Part shown: positions 45,090-57,500 of the stretch, in pieces
How the letters are laid out: each line of letters begins with the position of its first letter
Position numbering within the stretch: position 1 is the stretch's first letter
From: Malus domestica
Lineage: Eukaryota; Streptophyta; Magnoliopsida; Rosales; Rosaceae
DNA: 64,000 nt
Direction: 5' to 3'
Assembly: GCF_042453785.1 (NCBI RefSeq)
Contig: NC_091666.1
Coordinates: forward strand, 25,998,501 to 26,062,500
Program-made: the position numbers and the translations under genes
Notes under the pieces: model-generated
Told to the model about the DNA's origin: nothing
What the model saw: the letters and a program-made list of their open reading frames with translations, nothing else
Database searches by the model: none

Positions 45090-47418
45090 ATGGAGTGCAA
45101 GGAAACCATGAAACATGAAGCAGAAGAAGCAGTGACATTGACGAGGATCCGTCGTGTGAGAGAATTTGTTGAAGGCAAGGATCCATCCTACAAGGTGCTG
45201 TCTTGCACATTTTGTAATTAATAAAAAGGGAGACTTTGGATGCGGTCCCTAGTTATGAACAATCTTTGACTGAAACCTTATTGGTTTTCAATTTTTGATC
45301 CAAGTCCCTAAAATTAATTGATAATTTATTTCTATGTACGTTACTATATTTTTTAAATTAAAAATTAAAATTTATAGTTGTTTATAGTAATGAGATTTTA
45401 AATAAAAAACCATAATTTGTGGGATTAAAAATATTAAAATATAAATATACTATTGTGTGTGTGTGTGTAAACATGGGTACATTCATAAAAATAACCAAAA
45501 AATTATTGTATCAAAACATGGGTACATTCTTCAAAATGGGTACATTTAGCAAAAATAAAAATGGGTACAAATAAATAAAAAAATATGGGTACAATACAAA
45601 TAAAACTTTAAAAAATATGGGCACAAAAAGAATTTAATATATGGGTACAAATTAAAACTGAAAAGAAAATTGGTACAAATTAAAAAAGGGTTGCAAATTA
45701 AAAATGGGTACAAACTAAAAATAAAAATATATGATAAAAAATTTAGCCATAAGTATAAATATACTAATTGTAACATTTTTAATATTAAATGAATATATTT
45801 AGAAATAAAAAATATTTTATTATTGAAATAATTAATGATATTATTAATAGAAAGGACCTTGATCAAAAATTGAAAAGTAATAAGGTTTTAATCAATAGAA
45901 TAGTAAAAATAAGGATGAAAACCTAATTACTCCTAATAAAAATCACTAAATCTTGCGAAAATTAGTGAAAACAGTTGTTCTAATTTCAAAAATGTAATTA
46001 ATATGTATAGATCATTTTCAGGTTATTAAGTAATCGATTTGCAAGATAATCACTTTTCACATTAAGCTTAGGTACAAAACCAAGAATGAAAGCAACGGTA
46101 AATTATAGTAATAATGCTTTTAATTGGAAGGGAAGGATGGCCTGATTTTACTTGAACCATGCCATGCTTTCTTTGCCTGCGTTGATCTTCCCTCATTGAT
46201 CTTGTATTTTGTTGAGCAGAATCTAGCTATGCCTGCATCAAATTCTGATATTTTGGAATTTGGTGTGTAATTGTGTGCAGGAGGTGGATGATCTCACAAT
46301 AAGGAGGTTCCTGCGTGCTCGCGATTTGGATATAGAGCAGGCAGCTGCAATGTTCCTCAAGTACATGAAATGGAGACGCGATTTTGTTCCTAAAGGTTCT
46401 ATTTGTACTTCTGAGATTCCAAATCAAATTGTTCAGAACAAGATGTTTTTACAGGGATCGGACAAGAAAGGATGCCCCATATCAGTTATCCTTGGTTATA
46501 GACATTTTCAAGACAGCCTCAAGGAATTCAAGCGTACGTTTTTACTTTTTTTTTTCCGAAACCTTCACGATAAGTAACATTTCCTATGGCTGAAATGAAA
46601 TCTGATAAGTCTTTCAAATCTAAAAGTCATATATTTTTGTATGTACAGGTTATGTAGTCTATGGACTCGACAAGATATGTGCAAAGTGAGTTTTTCTGTC
46701 ACTCAACCGTGTTCCTAAGCGATTTATTTTCTTTTTGCCAATGCAAAGCTATTTAATGTAAGAGCGCAAGGATATATAACGTACCAAACATGTATAGTCC
46801 ATAGATGATATGTTTTATGTGCTGAATTGAACTTCATGTGTCAGGATTCCGCCAGGACAGAAGTTCATTGCCATAGGAGATCTCGAAGGCTGGGGATATT
46901 CAAACAGTGACGTCCGAGGTTACCTTGGAGCTCTTTCAATTTTGCAGGTATCTGTTCTGCTGCTTAGCATTACTTTCTATGTACATATAAGATTAAACAA
47001 ACTTGCTAGTCAGATAATATATAAATTTCTTCTACAGCAAAAGTAAAAGCAAAAAAAAAAAAAAAAAAAAAACAAGAAGGATACAAACTGTTTACTAATC
47101 GTTGCAGGACTACTATCCGGAAAGGCTAGGGAAGGTGTACATCGTCCATGCTCCTCTCATATTCATGACGGTTTGGAAAATCGTTTACCCTTTTATCGAC
47201 AACAAAACTAAGAAGAAGGTAAATTATCAATCTGCACAAGATGCTATGCAGCATTAGTGTATACAGCACTTCATACTTCAGAATTCAGATCATCTCGCCT
47301 CTCTGTGCAGATAGTATTCGTCGAAAACAAAATGCTGAAATCAACTCTGCTCGAAGAGATTGATGAGAGCCAGCTTCCGGAGATATATGGAGGCAAACTG
47401 CCTTTGGTTCCCATCTAG
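45090..47418 (+). CDS. Sec14-like CRAL-TRIO lipid-transfer protein
   Basis: Six exons join in frame: 45090-45194, 46281-46533, 46649-46685, 46845-46947, 47108-47218 and 47311-47418, giving 238 residues. All introns are GT-AG. Proteins of this family bind and exchange phosphatidylinositol and other lipids at membranes. The CRAL-TRIO N-terminal helices read [19 protein letters not shown] and [11 protein letters not shown]. The lipid-binding fold follows with [53 protein letters not shown] and [20 protein letters not shown], and it ends [14 protein letters not shown]. It is a short, single-domain member without GOLD or nodulin domains. The first exon is uncertain, because the exon at 38002 could replace it. 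A 700-bp foldback element fills intron 1, and an LTR element starts 108 bp after the stop. Confidence 0.9.
45229..45925. mobile_element. Foldback element in intron 1, with atgggtaca repeats
   Basis: The end gaaaccttattggttttcaa, tttttgatccaagtcc near 45280-45305 is inverted at about 45855-45890. Between the arms (45472-45720) the word atgggtaca or a close variant occurs about ten times with irregular 15-40-bp spacing. No coding capacity. Confidence 0.8.
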
Positions 47419-47525
47419 GGTGACAAATTGATCAACCATGCCAAGAGGAAAAATGAACAGATTAAAGCTCATGTCTAATTAAGTTTGCAATATGTATGTT
47501 ATAATATGTAACTATGCTGTACCAC

Positions 47526-48798
47526 TGTTTGGACCAGATTTTACTTCATCGGCTCGAGTAATCAAGGCTGTTGAATGGGCTGAGTTCTAGACCATTGGAT
47601 GACAAATTGGTTGAGATAATTCTCAATGTTATTAAAGGATAATATTATGATTTTAATCATAATGATTATCTCTTAATAGTATTAAATTATTTAGACTTAC
47701 CATTATCTGGAACACAACTGGATGATAAAGCCGTAGCATATGATAATGCCGTAGCATATGATAATGCTCAATAAAATAAATATTGCAATTGATGAGCAAT
47801 TAACGTGGCATTGCATGGCTGCACCTGTACAAATGAGTGGAAAAGGGAGTCTTTTGTTTAGATTAGGCTACCAAGGAAGGGAAAAGCACAACATGGGCTA
47901 AAGTGCTCAGACTTTGGTAATGCATGCACTTGGACGTGAATATGGGTTTAAACATTGCATGGTTATTTAGGATGCTATGGAAAGAGTTCTGTGTGCTTGT
48001 AAATTAATCTGATTGCATGGTTATTATAAGTGGACGACAATCATCAAAGTGTGGCTTTGCTCCCTTGGAAAAATACTCCTAGGAATATTATTTATTTCGA
48101 TTGGTAGTTCAAGTCACGGCGATAACTTCACAGCGTGTTCATCAAGGCACGTCCCTATAAATACAAAGCAGCAGACGACATTTTGGGACCACCTCCAACT
48201 CAACACATAAACTGCCCTACGCAAACCCTCGCTCTACGCGAAACCTCTCAAACATCTTGAGATTTTTTTATTTTCTTTTTCCGCCGACACATCTTCAGTT
48301 TGGATAAACAGCATTATGAAGGCAACCGGCGAACACCTTCAGTTTGGATAAACAGCACTGTTGCCGTAGAGTCAGCCGACCGCGAAGTACCTTCAGTTTG
48401 GATAAACAGCACTGCGACGAGGTCGACTGGCTATCTATCCAAGTCTCGGTCGAGAAGGATTTTCAAATCCTTATTGGCAGAGGTCATCTCATTAGTCTTC
48501 TCGGCGAAGTGAGGTGTTACTAGGTTACTACATTCGGCACCCTGAGAACCGAATTTGATATTGAACTTCGCAAAACTAGCAGCCTTGTTTTCAGGCTCTA
48601 GAACCCGAAGGCCGAGAATGTTCCTTCCTCGGCCGCAGTTGCGAGATTCAGAAGTCGGCAGCGCACCCAACGCAACATCAACATATTTTACTCATCGGCC
48701 GACAAGTTGGCACGCCCGCACATAACCGAATGACGTAGTTAGCTTACTAATTACTCGGCTTGCGCGCCACGTATTCTTGGTAGTTTTTAAGATCAACA
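47526..48798 (+). mobile_element. Non-autonomous LTR element, 5' LTR
   Basis: It begins TGTTTGGACCAG and ends ATCAACA, is 1273 bp, and is repeated at 51933-53153. The exact 5-bp repeat accac at 47521-47525 and 53154-53158 is the target duplication. A TATAAATA box is at 48156-48163. Three copies of a roughly 50-bp unit beginning cttcagtttggataaacagc lie at 48295-48415. Frames inside it (for example 48013-48210) are not genes. Confidence 0.95.
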
Positions 48799-48821
48799 TT
48801 TTGGCACGCCCAGTGGGACCC
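48799..48821 (+). other. Primer-binding site of the LTR element
   Basis: TTTTGGCACGCCCAGTGGGA directly follows the LTR, in the place and style of Gypsy (Tat-like) primer-binding sites. Confidence 0.75.
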
Positions 48822-49186
48822 AGTGCTAAAACTACGAAGTTCACATGATAGATCAAGATTTCAATCAGGTTCCATTGGAAATTTGGCACCAAGTAAAGCA
48901 TTGCTACAAGAAGAAAGCAAAACTCATTGAGAAGTTGTCTAAAAGATGAGGGCAATTTTCCGCTCCAACAACAATCAAAATTCGGCCTAAGAAAATTGTC
49001 AAGATGGCCGAAGAAGAACGTAGGCCACTTGTTTGTTCGGTCAAGACTAAAAGTGTGGTAGGCCTAGAAGAAAAAGTTCAAGATTTTGAGCCAGAAATTG
49101 ACTCAGAAAATGATTCGTCAGAGGAGTGTTCCAATGACGAATAAGACCAATACACGACTTCAAACCATAAAATCACATCGATTGAT

Positions 49187-49546
49187 ATGGTAATTGAAGA
49201 CATAGGCCTAGCCGGAAAAATCACGCCAATTGATATAATTATTGGTGATAAAGCCGATATGGAGAAATCCCGTTCGGCTAAGTTGTTCGAGTTAAAAGCT
49301 GAAATTGGCAAAATTATTATGCATGGGGGGCATAATAATTGTTCAACACATTTGGCAGCCGATGATAAAGAATCTTTCATCAAGCCGAACATGTTTGCAG
49401 ATGATCTTTTATTCGGCTTTGGAAAAACTCAAAGTGAAAACTTTGATGTAAAAAGATCTCGGCTTGGAATAAGTATCGTTGGCCTCCTCCTGATTATGAT
49501 TCAGCCGTTTTTATTTATTTTTTTGTTAAAAAAAAAAGATGAATAA
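49187..49546 (+). CDS. Unknown frame in the non-autonomous LTR element
   Basis: This 119-residue frame begins MVIEDIGLAGKITPIDIIIG, with a stop shortly before it. It ends with a hydrophobic stretch (SIVGLLLIMIQPFLFIFLL). I do not recognise the product. It is probably the remains of a longer element protein and perhaps not expressed. Confidence 0.3.
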   Translation: MVIEDIGLAGKITPIDIIIGDKADMEKSRSAKLFELKAEIGKIIMHGGHNNCSTHLAADDKESFIKPNMFADDLLFGFGKTQSENFDVKRSRLGISIVGLLLIMIQPFLFIFLLKKKDE

Positions 49547-49608
49547 AATATTTTCTTAACCATTCGGCTTTTAAGCCGATACTTAAGAAAATTGGGGGTA
49601 ACGAGCGG

Positions 49609-50868
49609 TATACTCCAGTAGATGGAATCAAATAGAAAAAGGCCACCCTTATGAGATGGTAGGCCTTTAAGTGGCTTTAAGAGCAATTCCACCCCAGTGG
49701 AAATTGCCCAGCACCAAGTCCAAAAAACAGCCCAGCCCCTTGTCAAGTTGCTCCAGCCCGCGAAAGAGCCTGGGACACAGCCCAAGCTGGGCAACGGGCC
49801 AGCCTATTTCGGACAGACCCAGAGACCGGCCTGTTTAGAAGGCGCGTGCAGCACAAGCGCGCAGAAGCGCGAGTAGGGAACCGGGTTGCAGGCGGGGGGG
49901 GCCCGCTTGTCAGCCCACTTGTGGAGAACCCGGAATAGGGGCTACGTGGCCCTCCTCAGTGCCGTTGGATTTCCAACGGCTAGTTTTCTAGACCGTTGGA
50001 TTTCCAACGGTAAAAAAAATTTAAATTTTACTTTTAACATGGACCGTCAGATCAAAAATCAATGGTCCACGTTCTTTTTACAAAAAAGTAAAAAAAAAAA
50101 AAAAAAAAAAAAGGCCCCAACGGTCAGAAATATGACCGTTGGCCACGTGGCAAGTCCCTGGCTCTTGGATTTGAATATTTTTCAAATCCAACGGTCCAGA
50201 TTAATTAACTATATTAAAATTCATTAAAAAATATTAAAAAATACAGAAAAATTATTAAAAAATACAGAAAATTTTTAAAAAAATACAGAAATAATTGAAA
50301 AATGTTATTTTTTTTTCCTATAAATACCTAACCCTCATCTTTCACCTTTACACCACATTTCAATTATCGAAATCTTATCGAAATCTTGGCTAAATTATTG
50401 TACCACGGAAGTGACACGTGGCGTGTCGGGATTGGTTGAAAATAATATCGGAAATCTATTCACAAAATAGTACGTTCAGATAATGACACGTGGCGTGACG
50501 AGATTAAAACTATTTTATTTTTTTATTCTTTATTTTAAATGGGTTAAAAATCTTATCCGAAATAAACTTAAAAAAAAAACACACCAAATAAATGCGCTGG
50601 GTGCCAGCGCATTTTTTTAGGGGTGGAGATACCTTGGCCTATTACTGTTCACTCCAGTCTATTACTGTTCATTTGAGTGGATAAATGCGCTGGGTGCTGG
50701 CGCAAAGTCCACAGGGGTGGAATTGCTCTAATATTTCCATGGGGTGAATCCATAACAATTTTCTGGTATACTCCAGTAGATGGAATCAAATAGAAAAAGG
50801 CCACCCTTATGAGATGGTAGGCCTTTAAATGGCTTTAATATTTCCATGGGGTGAATCCAGAACAATGT
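49609..50868 (+). repeat. Tandem repeat of about 105 bp, split by an insertion
   Basis: A unit from ggtatactccagtagatgg to ggtgaatccataacaat is present twice. The first copy is cut by the element at 49681-50728 (parts 49609-49680 and 50729-50762), and the second lies at 50763-50868. Removing the insertion and one target copy rejoins the first unit exactly. Confidence 0.9.
49681..50728. mobile_element. PIF/Harbinger-like non-autonomous element
   Basis: The 15-bp ends gagcaattccacccc are perfect inverted repeats, flanked on each side by the 3-bp target TAA (49678-49680, 50729-50731), as in the PIF/Harbinger superfamily. Length 1048 bp. It has no transposase. Inside are several small palindromes (ccgttggatttccaacgg, ccaacggtc...gaccgttgg, aaatgcgctgg...ccagcgcattt) and two copies of a gacacgtggcgtg string. 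Confidence 0.92.
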
Positions 50869-51932
50869 TCTGCCGAATGGATTTATATTCGGCGGTGGAG
50901 TTTTTCATTCTCGACTGCGAAAGGAAAGTGACAACTGATTTAAAAGTCAAATCTGAATATATGCAGCAAGGGTGCGATGATAGAGGCATGCCAATTATTT
51001 AGAATCTTCATTCGGGGGAGTTTTGATTTGGTGGCATGGCCAAATGTTTGTGAAGTATTCCAATACTTAGTTAAAAGGGATATTTGGTCGATTTCTTCAT
51101 CCATGCTAACTCGGTGGAGATATTTGGATCCATAGTAGTTTTCTGCTAAATGAGTTTTTATTCGGCAGTAGTTTTTAGATTACTCTCGACCGATGCTCAC
51201 TTGTAGGTTACAGAAATCACCGAAGTATTTGTGCTCGGTAAGGTGTTTCCAGAATGAGCTAATTCATGCGAATTAAGTTATTTGAAGTGAATTATTTGCA
51301 CCTGAGAGGGTTCGGTGGAATTGAGAGTGACGTCTCTTGAGGCCGAGCTATCGAGAATCAAGTGGTCTCGGTGGATTTTCTTTCGATCGGTGGAGCATTT
51401 ATATATATGCCAATGCAATTTAGCATGGATGAGGAAATTTGATGGTGGCATGCTGGTGATTTGTTTTCGCCGAGTTATTTCTGTACTCAGTGGAAGATTT
51501 CTCATTCGGTGGTTTGCCTTTTCTTGGATGTGAGAGTTCCCATTCGGTGGGCTTGCCTTTTCTTGGCATTGGATGTCAATGAGGTGGCGCTGGAAGAAAT
51601 CCTAAGGTGACCCAGTTAAAGGTGATAAAACCCTAAACGCACCACCTGCCATGCGCCATGCAAATGGAGTTGGACAAAATCAAAAGTTGTCAGTGTATTC
51701 GGTGAAGGCAGTGCATGTGGAGTTTGATGGAGACATTTTTTGTTCCCCAATTTTCTTCAAGTTTTTGGACTTCAAAGAGCATCAAGAGTGTTAATTCTAG
51801 GCCGTGATTAGATTTCGGCCATTAACACATCCAAAGGCCGAAGCTTATGTCTTAGTTTCATGAATGCTCGGCTAGCATAATTTCCTTAACCATTCAGCTT
51901 ACAAGCCGAAGATCAAGGAAACTGGGGGGCAA

Positions 51933-53153
51933 TGTTTGGACCAGATTTTACTTCATCGGCTCGAGTAATCAAGACCATTGAATGGGCTGAGTTCTAGACC
52001 ATTGGATGACAAATTGGTTGAGATAATTCTCAATATTATTAAAGGATAATATTATGATTTTAATCATAATGATTATCTCTTAATAGTATTGAATTATTTA
52101 GACTTACCATTATCTGGAACACAATTGGATGATAAAGCCGTAGCATATGATAATGCTCAATAAAATAAATATTGCAATTGTTGAGTAATTAACGTGGCAT
52201 TGCATGGCTGCACCTGTACAAATGAGTGGAAGAGGGAGTCTTTTGTTTAGATTAGGCTACCAAGGAAGGGAAAAGCACAACATGGGCTAAAGTGCTTAGA
52301 CTTTGGTAATGCATGCACTTGGACGTGAATATGGGTTTAAACATTGCATGGTTATTTAGGATGCTATGGGAAGAGTTCTGTGTGCTTGCAAATTGATCTG
52401 ATTGCATGGTTATCATAAGTGGACGGCAATCATCAAAGTGTGGCTTTGCTCCCTTGGAAAAATATTCCTAGGAATATTATTTATTTCGATTGGTAGTTCA
52501 AGTCATGGCAACAATTTCACTGCGTGTTCATTAAGGCATGTCCCTATAAATACAAAGCGGCATACGACATTTTGGGATCACCTCCAACTCAACACACAAA
52601 CTGTCCTGCGCAAACCCTCACTCTACACGAAACCTCTCAAACATCTTAAGATTTTTTTATTTTCTTTTTCCGCCGACACATCTTCAATTTGGATAAACAG
52701 CACTGTTGCCGTAGAGTCAGCTGACCGGGAAGCACCTTCAGTTTGGATAAACAGCATTGCGACGAGGCCGACTGGCTATCTATCCAAGTCTCTGTCGAGA
52801 AAGATTTTCAAATCCTTATTGGCAGAGGTCATCTCATTAGCCTTCTCGGCGAAGTGAGGTGTTACCAGGTTACTACATTCGGCACCCTAAGAGCCAAATT
52901 CGATATTGAACTTCACAAAACTAGCAGCCTTGTCTTCAGGCTCTAGAACCCGAAGGCCGAAAGTGTTCCTTCCTCGGTCGTAGTCGCGAGATTCAGAAGT
53001 TAGCAGCGCACCCAACGCAACATCAACATATTTTACTCCTCGGCCGAGCTCGGTCGACGAGTTGGCACGTCTGCACATAACCGAATGACGTAGTTAGCTT
53101 ACTAATTATTCGACCTGCGCACCATGTAGGCTTGATAGTTTTTAGGGTCAACA
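51933..53153 (+). mobile_element. Non-autonomous LTR element, 3' LTR
   Basis: Copy of 47526-48798, 1221 bp, with the same TG and CA ends and the accac target copy following at 53154-53158. It differs from the 5' LTR by small indels. It has two instead of three of the cttcagtttggataaacagc units, and it lacks an 18-bp duplication (ccgtagcatatgataatg) of the 5' copy. Confidence 0.95.
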
Positions 53154-53158
53154 ACCAC

Positions 53159-54569
53159 TTATATGATTGCGTTTAAACATTCACTTTGCATCATGGTGTG
53201 CTTATAGATTTATAGTTGCATAAACTTGAAATTTAAAAAATGTTCACCTCTACTTAATTTGTTAGAAGCTTTTTGGAGGTGTTAAAACATCAAACCATGT
53301 GGATTTCGTGTGCTAATTTCTTTGAGTACACAACCTTATCAAGTCATTGATTTTGAATTACAAAAATTAGTCAACTAAATAGTACACAACCTTATTAAGT
53401 CATTGACTTTGAATTACAATAATTAGTAAACTACATAGACTATATTAGTAAATCGCCTCAAATGAAATTACTAGGACCGAAGTGGAATTTTATGCATTTC
53501 CCTTCTCTACTCGTTCACCCTTCTTTGCTTTCTTAGCTTTTGATTAAATAAATCAAAGAAGAAAGCATCAGGAGAAAACAAGCTTGTTAAATCTCTAGCT
53601 TAACAATTCCCAAAGTTGGCGTGTTTATTCTATATCTGTTATAAGGGTGTGAACCCAAAGTCAGGATTAAAGATAAAGTCATAAACAATTAATATTCAAA
53701 TAAATTGGCACAAAAATTTGAGAATAAGTGGGCAAATTTAAGTTAACATGTAATCAATTTCCCAAAAATTTCAAGGTGGTTACATGCATCACATTTTAGA
53801 TTTTTGACTACATACGATATGATTTACATTAGGTAGGAAAATGAGTTAAACTTCACAATGTATTTCTTTGAAGATAATCGAATATAAAACCTCTCATTTA
53901 CAAATTAAGAGTCATACTACTCAACTGTATCATAGCAGATTAGATTTACAAGTAGAGTTTAATGTAAAGATAATTATATAAACATCCGATCTTGTACTCG
54001 CACAATTTTCAAATTATATAACGTATTTTGCTTGAAATTTGCACGTGAACAAATATATATTCATATCTAGTAAGTAGTGCATTTGGATCTTTAAAATCAC
54101 ATGTGAAATAAAAAACTGAGAGGAACAAAAAAAGACAAATAAAATTAAAAAGGATGGGTAAGGTGAGGTAAAAGGACGAGTACTGCTAATGACTGCCTAA
54201 GCCACTGCTCTGCTTGGGTAGTGTCCACAACCACCGTACACTACGTGTCAACCCTACATTAGTTTTTCCAGTCCAAGTACCTTTTGTTGAACAAATATTT
54301 ATGTTACTATTCTTAAAAGAAGGTAAAGTCAATAACAGTATCTTTAAATAAAATGTCAAAATATTTTAGGAATTCTTATTGGTAGTCTAAAAATCTCAAT
54401 TAGTATTCTAAAATTTCTATAATCAGAAAGAAAAATTCTCTTATAAGAAATGTAAAATGAAAATTTTGAAGTGTTAATAATAATTTCCAATATTTAACTT
54501 AGTACTACCAGTAAAAATAGCAACAATATTTTCAATTGATAAGTCAAATTTGATGTAACGTGACATTAA
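53159..54569. other. AT-rich intergenic stretch with a 56-bp tandem pair
   Basis: Two copies of a 56-bp unit starting agtacacaacctta lie head to tail at 53325-53380 and 53381-53436. The rest shows nothing recognisable. Near 53870-53945 a worn SINE-like string may be present. Confidence 0.55.
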
Positions 54570-54577
54570 TTGGTAGC

Positions 54578-57500
54578 CAAGGTTCTAAAAAACGCTAGGC
54601 GCTAGTCGGGCGGCAGGCTAGCGCCTAGCGCCTAGGCGGATTTAAGTAATTTTTTGTATATCCTGTGAATAAGTGCATATGGACATTTACAAAGCAAGTA
54701 GAAAATGTACAAAAGAAATATTTCTTTCAACAAATGAAGTAATTCATATTTTATAATCATATGGTATACTTGAGGACAAGGCAGTGCTTGCAACCACTGA
54801 AATGTGATTTCCAATCTTATGTCCAATGAGCATTCTCATTGTTTGTAAGTATGGGAAGACTACAAATGTTGCAATAATACTCCACCATGTTGACAACGTA
54901 GTTAGAACAAAGTTGAGAAACCTGGAAACAAATTACAATGCAAGCAAAAGAAATAAACCTCACTTGATAGGTTCAAGCCATGTACATTTGAATCAAACAC
55001 TAATTCATTCAAGTATGTCCGCCATTACTTCTTTTGTACTAGAACTATGGAAACATTCAAGTCCAACATTACTATGAGTCTATGACACACATACATCTCA
55101 CATAATCTACTATAGATGAGTCAAATGTACAAATGCTGCACTAACATTTCACATAATTAACATCAATGAGTACGAGTGATGGGCATACATTTTATAGGAT
55201 ATAATTAACAACAATGAGTCAAATGTTCGAATGCTACACATGCAGACACTAACAGAAAAGAAAATCAAGTTACGAAAGTTACTAGGCATCAAACTCTTCT
55301 TCACCATATCCCTCCAAGACTCTCTCTGTGTCAGACTCGAACTCAATTTCTTCATCATCTCCTTCTTCTTCTTCCATGTCCTTATCTGATATAAAGTCTT
55401 CTTCATGAAGTTCTCTTACTTCAACATTTTTAGAACTCCCCCTAGGCTCTAGGGAACTACCTACCTTTGATGTCTTTCCAATTCCTGAGCCAAGCTCAAG
55501 TTCTTCATCACCACTCTCCACAATCCATCCTTGAGCCATACTAGCTTCACTTGCAAGTAGTATGTTCACTTTCTTCTCATTCTCTCTTTTCTTCTTATTC
55601 ATAATCCTTGCATTAAATTGGACATAGACTAAATTATTTAACCTTGTTGTATCTAGTCTATTCCTTTTCTTTGTATGTATACCTTCAAAAGAACTCCAAT
55701 TTTGTTCACAACCGGATGAACTTGTAGTCAATGAGAGTATCTTTATAGCTATCCTTTGCAAATGAGGCACACCATTTCCATAATTATACCACCATGCAAC
55801 TAATGAAGAAAAAAAGCACACAATTAGTAATGAAAAATAAGTAGTAAACTCAAATTTAATAAATAAAATATAAGCATATGTGAATATTCATACCCGAATT
55901 ATAGTTTTCATTATTCTCAACGCATCCAAGTTCGGCCAAATGTCTTCCAAATCCACCTTCTTTTACTCTATACTTGTGCATCTCAACGTTTATCACTTGG
56001 TTTTGAACCTCATAGTTATCGGGGAAGAACTTCTCAACACAAGTAAAAATCCTCTCCATGACAATTGGATCATGTTGTATGCTTTGATCTTTGAAGAAAT
56101 AATAAGGGTTGAAGAGGTAGCTCGTCAAATGCAATGGACTATCAAGCCGCTCACGAGCTTTTTCATCAATAATTTGAAGAATTTGTTGATAGTTGGCCTC
56201 ATTGTTCTTGAATGTCTCTTTAATCTCCATCTTTGCTTTTTGTAGCTCTCCATACAAAAAGCCCATTGATGGCTTCTTGTCCCCATCTACAATTCGAAAT
56301 AGCTTGAATAAAGGCTCAAATACTTTCAAGCAAAGTAAGACCCCACTCCAAAAATGTGAACTCAATATAGTAGCATATGCCGTTTTCCCCTTTGTAGTCT
56401 TGACATGTTTGCATTGTTCCCATTCTTCACTAGCAACCATAACCTTCAAGTTTTTTTTCTTATCCATCAAGCTTTGCAATGTGAGGAAAAAAGTTGCAAA
56501 TCTAGTGACTTCGGGCCTTATTATGTCTCTTTTCTTGGTATGCTTCCTAATCAATGCCAAAGTTTTATGATGTGCATAAATGAAGATGGTGAAAGCCTTT
56601 GCCTTGTCAATAACTCCTTTGAACCTAGGGAGATTACCAATCCCTTGAAGCATGAGATTCAAAGTATGAGTGGCACATGATGTCCAAAACATATTCGGCC
56701 TCTTTTTCTTCATCATGTTTGCCGCCGCCATATTGTTAGAAGCATTATCGGTTATCACTTGAATCACATTTTGAGGCCCAATTTCTTCAACACACTTGTC
56801 AACATATTCAAAGATATATTCTTCGGTGTGTGCTTCACTAGAGCATTCCTTAGAAGAAAGAGATATGGTGCCTTCCTTGCAATTGACACATAAATTCATT
56901 ATGCTTCTTCTTTTTCGATCACTCCAAGCATCGGTCATGATTGAGCAACCATTCAAAGCCCACTCTTCTTCATGTTTCTTGAGTGACTTTTTTACTCTTT
57001 CTAGCTCTTCTTTCAATAATGGCTCCCTTAATTCGTATTGGCTTGGAGGTAGGTAACCCGGGCCAAATTGACCAACCGCTTCCATCACACGCTTGAAGCT
57101 GTCATTATCAATAGCATAGAAAGGAATACCGGCTTCATACACCCATCGAGCCACATATTGATCCACTTGATGTGCTCTTTCCTTCCAAATTGCATCATGG
57201 ATGTTTTGTTGCCAAGTCTTCTTACTTCCCTCATTTGAATAATCAGGATTGATGGCGGATGCAAACCTATCCATAGGTCCAAGAGTGCGAGGCCTTTTCC
57301 TTGACCCAATCACTTTAATGTATTCTTCTTCTTCTTGAATTTGTTGAAGTTGCACCTCTTCCCTCACTTCCACATTGTGCTTATCCCTTTGTTTCTTCTA
57401 ATGCGGCTCTACATTTGGCTTTATCTTCATCCGAAAACTTTGTGCATGCCGCTACATTTCCCCTTATGTTGGCTACATGTTGTTTTAATCTATGTACTCC

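Larger units (their letters stand above)
48799..51932 (+). mobile_element. Internal region of the non-autonomous LTR element
   Basis: No protease, RT, RNase H or integrase motif is found. One reading starts MAEEERRPLVCSVKTKSV near 49003 and is acidic up to a stop near 49142. A further open frame, 49187-49546 (119 residues, IIIGDKADMEKSRSAKLFE...), follows, so a small gag-like or unknown protein may once have been made. A run of G (actggggggcaa) before 51933 is the polypurine tract. A PIF-like element is inserted at 49681-50728. Confidence 0.85.

Noticed and set aside
48013..48210. Open frame starting MHGYYKWT, and its twin at 52402-52857
   Set aside because: Both lie inside the two LTRs, differ by indels that shift the frame, and cover the TATA box. 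They are chance frames.
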